Shown here: positions 34,057 to 42,207 of the stretch, piece by piece
Layout: each line of letters starts with the position of its first letter
Numbering within the stretch: position 1 is the first letter of the stretch
Notes under the pieces: generated by a model
The model's database searches: none
Told to the model about the DNA's origin: nothing
Seen by the model: only the letters and a program-made list of their open reading frames with translations
Source of the DNA: Achromobacter sp. RTa
GTDB lineage: Bacteria > Pseudomonadota > Gammaproteobacteria > Burkholderiales > Burkholderiaceae_B
Direction: 5' to 3'
Assembly: GCF_000757485.1 (NCBI RefSeq)
Contig: NZ_JPYO01000023.1
Span: forward strand, 35,144 to 99,143
DNA length: 64,000 nucleotides
Translations under genes and position numbers: made by a program

Positions 34057-34447
34057 GGACGACGTCGGGCAGGGCGCGCGGGTCCGGCTCAACCAGCGCA
34101 TCCGGACGTCGCTGGGCTATGCCAGCTCGCCCCGGTCCGTCGCCATCGGGCCGGCGCTGCTCGACGCCCTCCAGGACAGCCTCACGCCGGAACGCCTGGC
34201 GCGGCTGTTGCCCCAACCCGGGCCCGTCGCCATGAGCCGCGAGTATGTCGTCGCGCTGTACCGGGGCTTGCGCATCGTCTGGCTGGCCGAGTTGGTGTTT
34301 GGCGATCGGGACGCGGCCCGCGCCTGGCTGGACCATCCCAAGGTCCGTCTGCAGGGCCGCGCGCCGCTGGACACGGCGCGCACCGCGAGAGAAGCGGATT
34401 TGCTCGAGCGTTGGCTGATCACGATCGACGAAGGCAACTTGATATGA
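33944..34447 (+). CDS. Xre/MbcA/ParS-type antitoxin with toxin-binding domain
   Basis: The 167-residue protein carries a C-terminal MbcA/ParS/Xre toxin-binding (DUF2384-like) domain: VVALYRGLRIVWLAELVFGD, then ARAWLDHPKVRLQGRAPLDTAR and LLERWLITIDEG. The N-terminal DNA-binding part is weak (RTSLGYASSPRSVAIGPALLDAL). ATG 33944 has a GGAGG-like site about nine bases upstream and makes the gene overlap the PpiC gene by 113 bases. Its stop overlaps the RES gene start by four bases (ATGA). In the family these proteins neutralise NAD-degrading RES toxins and repress their own promoter. Here the pair sits inside a secretion operon. Confidence 0.8.
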   Translation: MAEQSVSTVGKSAPLSRRYLIQQSARRAPLHPRWPFNKDDVGQGARVRLNQRIRTSLGYASSPRSVAIGPALLDALQDSLTPERLARLLPQPGPVAMSREYVVALYRGLRIVWLAELVFGDRDAARAWLDHPKVRLQGRAPLDTARTAREADLLERWLITIDEGNLI

Positions 34448-34917
34448 CGACACTCTGGCGCTTGAGCAACCGCGACGCGCTGATCGGCACGGCGCCCCTG
34501 GCGAGCCGTTGGACCCACGCCGGCGCGCCGGTCATCGTGCTGGACGCGTCTCCGGTCGCCGCGTTGCTCGCGCGCCTGGCCCTGGTCGAGGTTCGACGTC
34601 CCGACGGGCTTCCGCATGGCTATCGCCTGCTTGAAGTGCAGGTCCCGGCGCGCTGCATCGCCAGTCCCGAGCCGCCGCGTTTCTGGCAGCACGACCTTGG
34701 CGTTACCCGCGCCTTTGGTCGCAAGTGGCTGGAGCAAGGCCCCCTGCTGCTGCGCGTGCCTACCATGACAGGCGCTCCGCAGTTTCTGCTGAACTGCACG
34801 CATTCCGATCTGTCCCTGTGCGAGATTAAAGAGGGAGAGGGGCATCCTTTTTCGGGGATGATGGGCGCTGTCGAGTCGGTGCTCGCGGCCGGCAGTGATT
34901 GGTTGAGCTATTCATAG
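34444..34917 (+). CDS. RES-domain protein with missing catalytic residues
   Basis: The 157-residue product matches the RES toxin fold: LWRLSNRDALIGTAPLASRW, then HAGAPVIVLDASPVAALLA, HGYRLLEVQVP and a C-terminal NCTHSDLSLCEIKEGE. RES toxins degrade NAD and are named for conserved Arg, Glu and Ser. Here the Arg is present (R22 in SRW). By alignment to the usual PVVY...S...LE pattern, the Tyr is replaced by V32 and the Glu by A43. The toxin may therefore be inactive or changed. It starts within the antitoxin stop codon, so the pair is coupled. It is the last gene of the rightward Pdt-like block. Confidence 0.75.
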   Translation: MTTLWRLSNRDALIGTAPLASRWTHAGAPVIVLDASPVAALLARLALVEVRRPDGLPHGYRLLEVQVPARCIASPEPPRFWQHDLGVTRAFGRKWLEQGPLLLRVPTMTGAPQFLLNCTHSDLSLCEIKEGEGHPFSGMMGAVESVLAAGSDWLSYS

Positions 34918-34995
34918 GCTTCGGGACCATCGCCGGCAGCCGCCGGATGGCCGACAACACGCGACGTGTGCCGGCCTGGACGCGGTTCGACGCAT

Positions 34996-35021
34996 GCGGG
35001 CGCTATCTGGCCCGCGTCTTT
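34996..35021 (+). terminator. Weak stem-loop after the RES gene
   Basis: GCGGGC (34996-35001) and GCCCGC (35010-35015) form a 6-bp stem with an 8-base loop, followed by GTCTTT. It lies between the rightward Pdt-like block and the convergent receptor gene and could end the long plus-strand transcript. The T tract is short, so this is tentative. Confidence 0.3.
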
Positions 35022-37444
35022 CACCACCTGTGCTGGTAGGTCAGCGTCAGCACGGCTCCCGTGGCCGGGAGCCGGCTGGTGTTGGTGTTGCTGCGCAACA
35101 GCTGGCTGTACAGCGGGTAGTAATCGCGGTTGAAGAGGTTTTCGATGCCGAGGATGAAGGTGTTCCGCGGATCGGGCTGATAGCGGCCCATGACGTCCAC
35201 GGTGAAGTAACTGCTGACGTCGCGGCGGCCGAAGCTTTCCTTCCCGTCCAGTCGATAGTCCTTGGCGCCGAAATAGTTGGCCTGCACGCGGGCGTTCCAG
35301 CGCTCGTTCGGCCGGTATTGCAGATAGGCCGTGAGCTTGACGGGCGGGACCCGGTAGCCGGTCATGCCTTGCCAGCTTCCTCCATCCGGCTGCTCCCGGC
35401 CCTTCATCCACGTGAAGGTGCCCCCGGCTCCCCACGTTTCGTCGTCGGTGGTGGCGTCGATGGTGCCTTCGACGCCGTAGATGCGTTCCTCGGTGCGGGT
35501 GAGTATCAGGCCGTTGTTGAAGCTTTGCACGTCACCGAGTTTCGACGTGGTGTAGAACACAGCCAGGGACGCCGAGGCGTTGCCCGCGCCGCCGCGCCAG
35601 CCCAGCTCGTAGTTGTTGGTCTTCACCGGCTGCAGATCCGACGAGCCTATGTCAAAACCGGGACGCGCATTGCGCATCTGGACGCCGATGTCGGGCAACT
35701 GGAAGCCCTGGCTGAAGTTGGCGTAGAGTTCCTGGCCGCGCACCGGGGCATACGCGACGCCGAAGTTCCACAGCAAGGCGTCGTAATTGACGGAGCCTCC
35801 TTGCACCGTGGCCGGGGAGGGCACGCGCAACTGCGACAGGGGCACGAAATCGTCGAATCTGGCGGAGGCGTACTCGTAGCGCGCGCCGCCCTGTACCGAC
35901 CATTGCTCGTTGAAGCGGTGTTCAAGCTGCGCGAAGAGGCCAGTGCTGCGGGTGGTCAATTCGGGCATGTAAGTCAAGCTGCCGATCTTGTTGAACACGC
36001 GTCCGCCGCTGCGGTCGTAGGCCGCAGGATCGAAGATGTCGATCGGCATGTCGCTGCGTTCCTGATTGAAGTCCGCGCCCCAGAGCACCTTGGACTGCTT
36101 GCCCAGCGGCGTGTCCACGGTCAGGCGGCTGCCGAACACCTTGGTGTTCTGCGTGACCTGGTCCACGTTGTTGCCGCGCGTGACGACGGCGCGCGCATCG
36201 AAGGGGGTGAACCGGGTGAAGTAGTCGCGGTAATACATCTGGGCCGTCACCTTGCTGCCCAGCAGATTCAAGTGCTCGTATTCCAGGTTCAACAGCGTGT
36301 TGCGGATCTGGTTCTGGTCGGTCAATTGCAGGCCGTCCATGGGCAGGGCGCGCGCCGATCCCGGCGGCAGGCGGCCGACGGAAGGGTCCGAGGTGTAGTC
36401 CGAATCCTGGTCTGCGTTGTAGTAGCTGGCGGAAAGCTGCAAGCGCTGTTCTTCGTCGATGCGCAGTCCCAGCTTGCCGCCGAGGCTGTATATGTTGGAG
36501 TCGAACAGATCGCCCTGGCTGGGCTCGGGCGCGATGCGCCTGCCCTGCGCGTCATACGAGGCGCCGTTGTGGCGGGCGCCCAGGTCCAGGGAATAGTCCA
36601 CCATGCCCCGGCTGCCCGCGAAATGCTGCTGCAGCTGCCCGCCCAGGCCGTCGGCGCGCAGGCGGCTCAGGGGACTGACGGCAGTCACCGTGGTCTCGGA
36701 TACCGGCTCTCCGCCGGCAGGCCGGGTGGTGATCGACACAATGCCGCCCGTCGCGCCGGCACCGTAGATGGAACTGCTGCCGCGCAGCACCTCGACCCGT
36801 TCGATGGTGGCAGGGTTGATGTTCGCCAGGTTGCGGGACGAATCCCGGTTCGTGTTGAGCGGCACTCCGTCCACCAGGACCAGCACGCCGCGGCCGCGCA
36901 GCGTCTGGCCGTAGTCCGTCATGGTGCGGCTGGAATCCGCCATGCCCGGCACGGTCTTGGACAGTATGGTGGCCAGACTGTCGGAGCCGGTGCGCAGCTC
37001 CTGCAAGGCATCCCGCTCCAGCACGATGGTCTGCTGCACCGGGCTGACCAGATTGCTTGCCGTGCGCGACGCGGAGACTTCGATGGGGGCCATGACCTGA
37101 GGCTGACCGGCGCTTTCCGGCTCGATGATGGTCGCGGCACCGTCCTGGCGCACACGCAAGGCCTTGTCTTTCAGCAGAGTAGATAGCGCCTGCTGCGGCG
37201 TCATCGTGCCCGAGACGGCTTGCGCCTGCATACCCGCGACCGTCTGCGGCGCATAGAAGATCTGCAGGCCGTGGGCCTGGGCCAGACTGCGCAGGGCCTG
37301 ATCCAGCGATTGCGCGGGCATGTCGATCGCCACCGGCGCGGCCTGCGCCCGTACGCCTGCCGCTCCCGTCATCAGCAGGGCCGCAAGCGCTGTCGTTGCC
37401 AAGCCTCGCATCCGCGCGCGCCTTCCCCATTCTTTGCGATCCAC
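35021..37444 (-). CDS. TonB-dependent outer-membrane receptor with STN signalling domain (FecA type)
   Basis: The 807-residue receptor has a signal peptide (LATTALAALLMTGAAGVRAQA) and an STN domain at about residues 38-110 (DMPAQSLDQALRSLAQAHGLQIFYAPQ, TPQQALSTLLKDKAL). The plug follows (LATILSKTVPGM, LRGRGVLVLVDGVPLN, IERVEVLRGSSSIYGAGATGG), then a 22-strand-type barrel ending in LTYQHRW. It should import a ferric siderophore or similar complex using TonB. Through its STN domain it would signal to the FecR encoded just upstream. The start is taken as GTG 37444, with GGGAG eight bases before it; ATG 37411 is possible. The ligand cannot be told. Confidence 0.93.
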   Translation of the reverse strand: MDRKEWGRRARMRGLATTALAALLMTGAAGVRAQAAPVAIDMPAQSLDQALRSLAQAHGLQIFYAPQTVAGMQAQAVSGTMTPQQALSTLLKDKALRVRQDGAATIIEPESAGQPQVMAPIEVSASRTASNLVSPVQQTIVLERDALQELRTGSDSLATILSKTVPGMADSSRTMTDYGQTLRGRGVLVLVDGVPLNTNRDSSRNLANINPATIERVEVLRGSSSIYGAGATGGIVSITTRPAGGEPVSETTVTAVSPLSRLRADGLGGQLQQHFAGSRGMVDYSLDLGARHNGASYDAQGRRIAPEPSQGDLFDSNIYSLGGKLGLRIDEEQRLQLSASYYNADQDSDYTSDPSVGRLPPGSARALPMDGLQLTDQNQIRNTLLNLEYEHLNLLGSKVTAQMYYRDYFTRFTPFDARAVVTRGNNVDQVTQNTKVFGSRLTVDTPLGKQSKVLWGADFNQERSDMPIDIFDPAAYDRSGGRVFNKIGSLTYMPELTTRSTGLFAQLEHRFNEQWSVQGGARYEYASARFDDFVPLSQLRVPSPATVQGGSVNYDALLWNFGVAYAPVRGQELYANFSQGFQLPDIGVQMRNARPGFDIGSSDLQPVKTNNYELGWRGGAGNASASLAVFYTTSKLGDVQSFNNGLILTRTEERIYGVEGTIDATTDDETWGAGGTFTWMKGREQPDGGSWQGMTGYRVPPVKLTAYLQYRPNERWNARVQANYFGAKDYRLDGKESFGRRDVSSYFTVDVMGRYQPDPRNTFILGIENLFNRDYYPLYSQLLRSNTNTSRLPATGAVLTLTYQHRW

Positions 37445-37499
37445 TTCCTGTGCTCCCGAATCATGCTGGCGGACACCATGCCCGCCTGGTTATCAGGAA

Positions 37500-37532
37500 G
37501 AAGACGCAATACGCGGAAAATACCTGAATGCC
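37500..37532 (-). promoter_or_regulatory. FecI-type ECF promoter for the receptor
   Basis: Reading the minus strand, GGCATTCAG (37532-37524), a 17-base spacer and CGTCTTC (37506-37500) lie between fecR and the receptor gene. The same spacing and similar elements (GGCATTTCC-N17-CGTCTAG) occur ahead of the giant exoprotein gene. Each site lies downstream of its own ECF sigma gene, as in fecI-fecR-fecA systems. Confidence 0.45.
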
Positions 37533-37571
37533 GCGGTGGCCTTTTTTGTAACAACGCCCGGATGCCGTGCT

Positions 37572-38552
37572 TCAGCGGCCTACGATCTCGGCCCGGCCGT
37601 CCGGCAGGCGCCGGACCGCAACCGGCAGAATGTGCGGCAACGCCGTCAGGAAAGCATCCGTATCCGTGGTCTGGAACACGCTGGTCAGCCGCAGCGTTTC
37701 CAGTCCCTGGCGCGGCGCCAGGGTGATGGCGTCTTGCCGGTAGCGCGACACCTCGCGCACGGCGCTGGCCAGGTCGGTGTCTGTGAACACGATCTGCCCC
37801 TTGCGCCAGGCGAGCGCGGAGGCCGCAGGGTAGGCCCGGACCTGACCGGCGTGCCCGCTGGCGTCGATGCGGACCGCGTTGCCGGCGGTGACGGGCACCG
37901 TGGCCTGGTCTCTGGCGCCGGCCACCTCCACCGAACCCGATTCCACCACGATGCGTACCTGGTCCGCGTCGCGGCGCACGTCGAAGCGGGTGCCGGTAAC
38001 GCTGGCGCTGCCCAGCCCCGCATCCACGACGAAAGGCCGAGCCGAATCCTTCTGGACCGAGAAAAGAGCCTCCCCCTCTTGCAGGAGGACCAGGCGCCGC
38101 GCGCCGTCGAAACGGACCTCGATCCGGCTGCGGCTGTTCAGTTCGGCGGTGGAACCGTCCGGCAGCGTGAGGCTGCGCCGTTCGCCGGCAGCAGTGCGGT
38201 ATTCCACTGCGGGATCGGCGCGCAGCCAGAGGCCCGCGCCGATCGCTGCAGCCAGCACGCACAGGCCGAGCCCCACCGCTTGCCGCCGCGCCGGGCGGGC
38301 AGTGCGGCAGGGCTCCTCGGCCAGCGCGCGTAGCCGTTCTTCGGGAACTGCGCCAGCCGCCTGCCAGATGGATTCCAGCATCCGGTATTCGGCTGCGTGG
38401 CGTGGATCCGCGGCAAGCCAGGCGTCATGCTCGGCCTGCGAAGCGGCGTCCCATTCACCGGAGTGCATACGCGCGAACCGCCGCGCCGCTTCATTGCGGA
38501 CGGGGTCGGCGCTGGTTTCGGGCGCCTGGGGCGGACGGTCAATTCGGGGCAT
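37572..38552 (-). CDS. FecR family anti-sigma regulator
   Basis: The 326-residue protein has the cytoplasmic anti-sigma domain (EAARRFARMHSGEWDAASQAEHDAWLA, split here by HAAEYRMLESIW), a membrane helix (GLGLCVLAAAIGAGLWL, about residues 95-111) and the periplasmic FecR domain (EYRTAAGERRSLTLPDGS, LLQEGEALFSVQ, VTGTRFDVRRD). A final STN-binding-like segment follows (FTDTDLASAVREVSRYRQD). It transmits the signal from the receptor to the sigma factor. Its start overlaps the sigma gene end by 14 bases. Unlike the FecR-like gene at 10039, this copy is intact and shows what the broken one should look like. Confidence 0.93.
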   Translation of the reverse strand: MPRIDRPPQAPETSADPVRNEAARRFARMHSGEWDAASQAEHDAWLAADPRHAAEYRMLESIWQAAGAVPEERLRALAEEPCRTARPARRQAVGLGLCVLAAAIGAGLWLRADPAVEYRTAAGERRSLTLPDGSTAELNSRSRIEVRFDGARRLVLLQEGEALFSVQKDSARPFVVDAGLGSASVTGTRFDVRRDADQVRIVVESGSVEVAGARDQATVPVTAGNAVRIDASGHAGQVRAYPAASALAWRKGQIVFTDTDLASAVREVSRYRQDAITLAPRQGLETLRLTSVFQTTDTDAFLTALPHILPVAVRRLPDGRAEIVGR

Positions 38553-39042
38553 AGGCTCCCAACCGTTCGCGCAGATGCAACGCGGTGCGAATCATGTACT
38601 TCTCGACCATGTTCTTGCTCAGGCCCATGCGCTCCGCGATCTCGGCTTGCGTCAAGCCTTCCAGACGCTGCCAGACGAATACCTGCCGGCACTTGAGCGG
38701 AAGCTCGGCCAGCGCCGCTTCCAAAGCCAGGCTCAGTTGTTCGGTGCGGACCTGCGCCAGGGGATCGCCCCAGGCGCTGGGATGGCCGGCTATGGTATCA
38801 AGCGGCACCCATTCCTGCCCGTCCGTCCGCCGGAAATTGTCGACGGCCATGTTGCGCGCCGCCTGGTGCAGATAGGCGCGGGGCTGGGTTACGCGGTCGG
38901 GGTCGGTTTCCAGGCATTTGACCAGGGCATCATGCGCGAGATCGCGCGCGGCGTCACGGCAGCCCAACTTCCGGGTCCAGACCGCAAGCAGTTCTTCGTA
39001 GTAGGCCAGGAAGCCTTGCGAACGGGGGGGACGTGATGACAT
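38539..39042 (-). CDS. ECF (FecI-type) RNA polymerase sigma factor
   Basis: The 167-residue protein has sigma region 2 (ELLAVWTRKLGCRDAARDLAHDA, then QPRAYLHQAARNMAVDNFRR) and region 4 (LAELPLKCRQVFVWQRLEG, TQAEIAERMGLSKNMVEKYM). This is the standard FecI layout. It is first in the sigma-FecR-receptor order on the minus strand and should drive the receptor promoter at 37500-37532. A Fur-box-like sequence lies 20 bases upstream of its ATG, which fits control by iron. No Shine-Dalgarno sequence is obvious. Confidence 0.93.
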   Translation of the reverse strand: MSSRPPRSQGFLAYYEELLAVWTRKLGCRDAARDLAHDALVKCLETDPDRVTQPRAYLHQAARNMAVDNFRRTDGQEWVPLDTIAGHPSAWGDPLAQVRTEQLSLALEAALAELPLKCRQVFVWQRLEGLTQAEIAERMGLSKNMVEKYMIRTALHLRERLGAYAPN

Positions 39043-39061
39043 GGCGGGAGGGCGGCAAGGC

Positions 39062-39080
39062 GATCATGATAATGCTTTTT
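39062..39080 (-). promoter_or_regulatory. Fur-box-like site
   Basis: GATCATGATAATGCTTTTT matches the 19-bp Fur consensus (GATAATGATAATCATTATC) at about 14 positions, including ATGATAAT. It lies just upstream of the ECF sigma gene, in an AT-rich island in otherwise GC-rich DNA, where iron-loaded Fur would block transcription of the uptake system. Confidence 0.6.
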
Positions 39081-39240
39081 ATTTGCATCGCCTAGTGCAC
39101 AGGCGCCCATCCCTGGCGTTCAAGCCAAATGATCGCCTCTTTGCGTTGCGAGGGCTCGCCATGGTCCCGCCGCGGCTGCGCTTCGCGCCTTGGCAGCCCA
39201 TCATCGGGGCCTATCAAGGCGCCTTGCAGGGTGACAGGCC

Positions 39241-40164
39241 CTAGCGCAATTCCGGTTGGATCAATGCCAGTCCGGGATGTGGGGCTCGCGCGCACAGGAT
39301 GGCGCCCGACACCGACTCGGTGCAGTACACCGTGCGGCGGTCGTCGCCGCCAAAGGCAAGGTTGGTGGTCGACGCGCCCAGGGGGCTGCGCCAGACGTTA
39401 AGCGGCTCGGCACGGTGGTTGAGCAGCCACACGTAGCCCAGTCCGGGATTGCAGACCAGCAGATTGCCCTCGCGGTCCACGGCCAGGCCGTCCGGCCCGC
39501 TGGGGCCGTACGACGTGAAGAACTGGCTCACTTTGCTGACGCTGCCGTCGGCCATCAGCGGTACGCGCCACACGCAATTGCCGCGCGTCACCGCCAGGTA
39601 CAGCACCTTGCCATCGGGCGACAGGGCCACGCCGTTGGGGCTGGGCACGTTGTGGAGCAGGCAGTCGAGCTGGCCATCGGGCCGCAGGCGATACAGCCGG
39701 CCGGTGGGGTCGTGCAGGCCGCTCTGGCCCTGGTCGGTGAAGTACAGATTGCCCTGGGCGTCGAAGATCAGGTCGTTCACGCCTTTGAAGCGCTCGCTGT
39801 TGCGGCGGGCCAGGTAAGGGGAGACCCGGCCGCTCGCGACGTCCAGCGCCATCAGGCCGTTCTTGTAATCGGTGATCAGAAGCCTGCCGTCGTCCAAGAA
39901 CTTCATGCCGTTGGGCTCGCCGTCGTACTCGGCCACGAGCGACCATTCGCGATCCGGGCCTATGCGGAACACGCGGCCCCAGGGGATGTCGGACACGTAC
40001 AGGTTGCCCTCCCGGTCGAACACGGGGCCTTCCAGAAACGAGTCGACGGGCACGCCGCCACGGTTGGCGTCCGCCCAATCGCTGCGTTCGGGACGGCGGA
40101 AGCGCTCGGGCATGGGCGACCAGACATCGAATTGCGCCATCGCGGGCGCCTGCAACAAGAACAT
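39241..40164 (-). CDS. SMP-30/gluconolactonase-like beta-propeller hydrolase
   Basis: The 307-residue protein shows the six-bladed propeller signatures of the SMP-30/gluconolactonase family. These are EGPVFDREGNLYVSDIPWGRVFRI with the metal Glu, YDGEPNGMKFLDDGRLLITDY, GVNDLIFDAQGNLYFTDQG, SPNGVALSPDGKVLY with the metal Asn, and GPDGLAVDREGNLLV with the catalytic-region Asp. Members open sugar-type or other lactones using a divalent metal. GGAGACGCC precedes the ATG. It is the last gene of the ten-gene operon A and could open a lactone made by a dehydrogenase of the same operon. Confidence 0.88.
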   Translation of the reverse strand: MFLLQAPAMAQFDVWSPMPERFRRPERSDWADANRGGVPVDSFLEGPVFDREGNLYVSDIPWGRVFRIGPDREWSLVAEYDGEPNGMKFLDDGRLLITDYKNGLMALDVASGRVSPYLARRNSERFKGVNDLIFDAQGNLYFTDQGQSGLHDPTGRLYRLRPDGQLDCLLHNVPSPNGVALSPDGKVLYLAVTRGNCVWRVPLMADGSVSKVSQFFTSYGPSGPDGLAVDREGNLLVCNPGLGYVWLLNHRAEPLNVWRSPLGASTTNLAFGGDDRRTVYCTESVSGAILCARAPHPGLALIQPELR

Positions 40165-40180
40165 GGCGTCTCCTTGAAGC

Positions 40181-41179
40181 CTATTTGGCGTCGTAGCCGA
40201 TGCTGCGGGCGACGTTGCCCCACATCACGCTGCTGTCGGCCAGGATGCGGCCGAACTCGGCGGCATCGGCTGCCCGCGGTTCGGCGCCCATCTTGGTTGC
40301 GAAGGATTGCATTTCTTCCGAGGCCATGGCCTTGGCGATCTCGCGCTGCAGGCGTTCCGTGACTTCCGGCGGCGTGCCTTTGGGCGCCCACAGGCCCGTC
40401 CAGTTGACCACGCCGAAATCCTTCACGCCAGCCTCGGCGAAGGTCGGCACGTCCGGCAACACGGCCAGGCGTTTGTCGCCGCTTACCGCCAGCAGGCGCA
40501 ACTGCCCGCCTTGCACCGGACCCATGACGCCCGTGGTGGAAGCGAACTGGAAGTCGATCACCTTGCCCAGCACGGCCTGCGTGGCTTCGGCCGCGCCCTT
40601 GAAAGGCACGTGCATGAACTTCACGTTCGTTGCCAGCGCCAGGCCTTCGGCGGCGAAATGGGGCGTGGTACCGGGGCCGCCGGAACCATAGGTGATGGTG
40701 TCGGGCTTGGCGCGCGCCTGGGCGATCAGGTCGTCCAGTTTGCGATAGGGGCTGTCGTTCGATACGGCCAGTGCCATCGGCGCGAACACGAAGGCGGAGA
40801 TGGGCTGCAGGTCCTTTGCGGGATCGAAGGGCAGCTGCTTGAAGATGTGGGGCAGCAGCGAATAGGTCGTGTCGTTCGCCACCAGGGTGTAGCCGTCGGG
40901 CGCGGCGCGGGCGACCTGGCTAACGCCGATCGTGCCGGTGGCGCCGGGCTTGTTCTCCACGACAAAGCTCTGGCCGGTCTGCGTAGACAGCATCTGCGCC
41001 ATCTTGCGCGTCGCCACGTCGACTGCGCCGCCGGGGCCGTAGGGCACCACCACGCGCACCGGGCGGCTGGGCCAGGCGTCCGCGGCCTGGGCGATGCCGC
41101 AGGCAAGCAGGGGCAGGGCGGCGGCAAGCGCCAGCGTTGCGCACCGGACGGCGGGCGAGGTTCGAATACGGTAGGTCAT
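40181..41179 (-). CDS. Bug/TctC-family periplasmic solute-binding protein (operon A, fifth copy)
   Basis: The 332-residue protein has a signal peptide (ALAAALPLLACGIAQAAD) and the Bug signatures RPVRVVVPYGPGGAVDVATR, VVENKPGATGTIG, PDGYTL and VPFKGAAEATQAVLGK, then LAVLPDVPTFAEAGV. Bug proteins clamp small carboxylates between two lobes, with bridging water, for tripartite tricarboxylate transport. TGGAGGAAG precedes the ATG. It is the last of three consecutive Bug genes and is 25 bases from the previous one. No TctA/TctB genes are in the window. The ligand is unknown. Confidence 0.93.
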   Translation of the reverse strand: MTYRIRTSPAVRCATLALAAALPLLACGIAQAADAWPSRPVRVVVPYGPGGAVDVATRKMAQMLSTQTGQSFVVENKPGATGTIGVSQVARAAPDGYTLVANDTTYSLLPHIFKQLPFDPAKDLQPISAFVFAPMALAVSNDSPYRKLDDLIAQARAKPDTITYGSGGPGTTPHFAAEGLALATNVKFMHVPFKGAAEATQAVLGKVIDFQFASTTGVMGPVQGGQLRLLAVSGDKRLAVLPDVPTFAEAGVKDFGVVNWTGLWAPKGTPPEVTERLQREIAKAMASEEMQSFATKMGAEPRAADAAEFGRILADSSVMWGNVARSIGYDAK

Positions 41180-41204
41180 GTCTTCCTCCATTGTCGTGCA
41201 AGAA

Positions 41205-42164
41205 TCAGTCGGCCTTGAGGCCCAGTTCCCGGGCCAGCTTGCGGTAGGTATCGATTTCGTTGGAAAGCTGGGCGGTGAATGCGTCGCCGCAGGTCTGGCG
41301 CGGCTGCATGCCCAGGGCGTCCAGGCTCTTGGCGGTGGCGTCGGCCTGCGAAAATCCCCGCGCCGTTTCCTCCAGGCGGGACCGCACGTCCGGCGGCAGG
41401 CCGGCAGGCGCCAGCACGCCATACCAGGCGTCGGCGGTGTATCCGGGCACGCCGGCCTCATCGAAGGTCGGCACCTGGGGCAATTGCGGCAGGCGCTTGG
41501 GCGTGGCCACGGCCAGGGCCGTGAGCTTGCCGGATTGCACTTGCGGCAGCACCGAGCCCAGTGTCGCCAGCGAGCTGTCGACCTGGCCGCCCATCAGGTC
41601 GGCGATGGCCTGCGCCGCGCCTTTGTACGGGATATGGTTCATGCTGATGCGGGTCTGGCGCAGGAACTGCTCCGTGGCGAAATGGCCGGAGCTGCCGGTG
41701 CCCGGCGTTGCATAGGTGAGCCGGCCTGGCTCGGCGCGCGCGCGGGCAAGGAAGGCGTCCAGCGTGCCCACCTTCAGGGCCGGGCCGGTCACGAGCACCG
41801 TGGGGCTGACCGCCACGGCGCATAGAGGCGTGAAGGATTTGAGGGCGTCGAACTTGACTCGGTCGGCGTAGAGCGCCGGGATCATGGTGTGGTTGGTGGC
41901 GCCGAACAACAGCGTGTAGCCGTCGGGCGCAGACTTGGCCACGGCTTCGGCCGCGAGGATGGTGTTGGCGCCGGGCCGATTCTCCACGACGAAGGTCTGG
42001 CCCAGCGCCTGCGACGCATACGAGGCGAAGGCGCGCGCGACCACATCGGTGGGGCCGCCGGGCGAGAAGCCGACGACCACGCGCACGGGACGCTCGGGAT
42101 AGGCGGCGTGGGCGGCGCCGGCTGCAAGCAGCAGGGCGGCCAGGGCGGACAGTTTTGATTTCAT
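41205..42164 (-). CDS. Bug/TctC-family periplasmic solute-binding protein (operon A, fourth copy)
   Basis: The 319-residue protein has a signal peptide (MKSKLSALAALLLAAGAAHAA) and Bug motifs YPERPVRVVVGFSPGGPTDVV, VVENRPGANTILAAE, PDGYTLLFG and IPYKGAAQAIADLMGGQVD, then LPQVPTFDEAGVPGY. It differs from most copies in having GANTILAAE where others have GA.G.IG in the loop that contacts the ligand carboxylate, so its ligand may differ. ATG 42164 is taken because GGAGACC precedes it and it starts the signal peptide. Confidence 0.92.
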   Translation of the reverse strand: MKSKLSALAALLLAAGAAHAAYPERPVRVVVGFSPGGPTDVVARAFASYASQALGQTFVVENRPGANTILAAEAVAKSAPDGYTLLFGATNHTMIPALYADRVKFDALKSFTPLCAVAVSPTVLVTGPALKVGTLDAFLARARAEPGRLTYATPGTGSSGHFATEQFLRQTRISMNHIPYKGAAQAIADLMGGQVDSSLATLGSVLPQVQSGKLTALAVATPKRLPQLPQVPTFDEAGVPGYTADAWYGVLAPAGLPPDVRSRLEETARGFSQADATAKSLDALGMQPRQTCGDAFTAQLSNEIDTYRKLARELGLKAD

Positions 42165-42207
42165 GGCAGGTCTCCGTATGCCTGGGTTCGCGCGGCTGGG
42201 CGCCGCG

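Noticed and set aside
34444..34917. RES/Xre pair as a horizontally acquired addiction module
   Set aside because: Overlaps of 113 and four bases with the neighbouring genes, and no repeats or transposase, argue for integration into the operon; kept as a RES-like pair of unclear activity.
39081..39240. Small open frames and a possible RNA gene between the Fur box and the SMP-30 gene
   Set aside because: Frames on both strands lack ribosome sites and family features, and no clear terminator or promoter pair is present.
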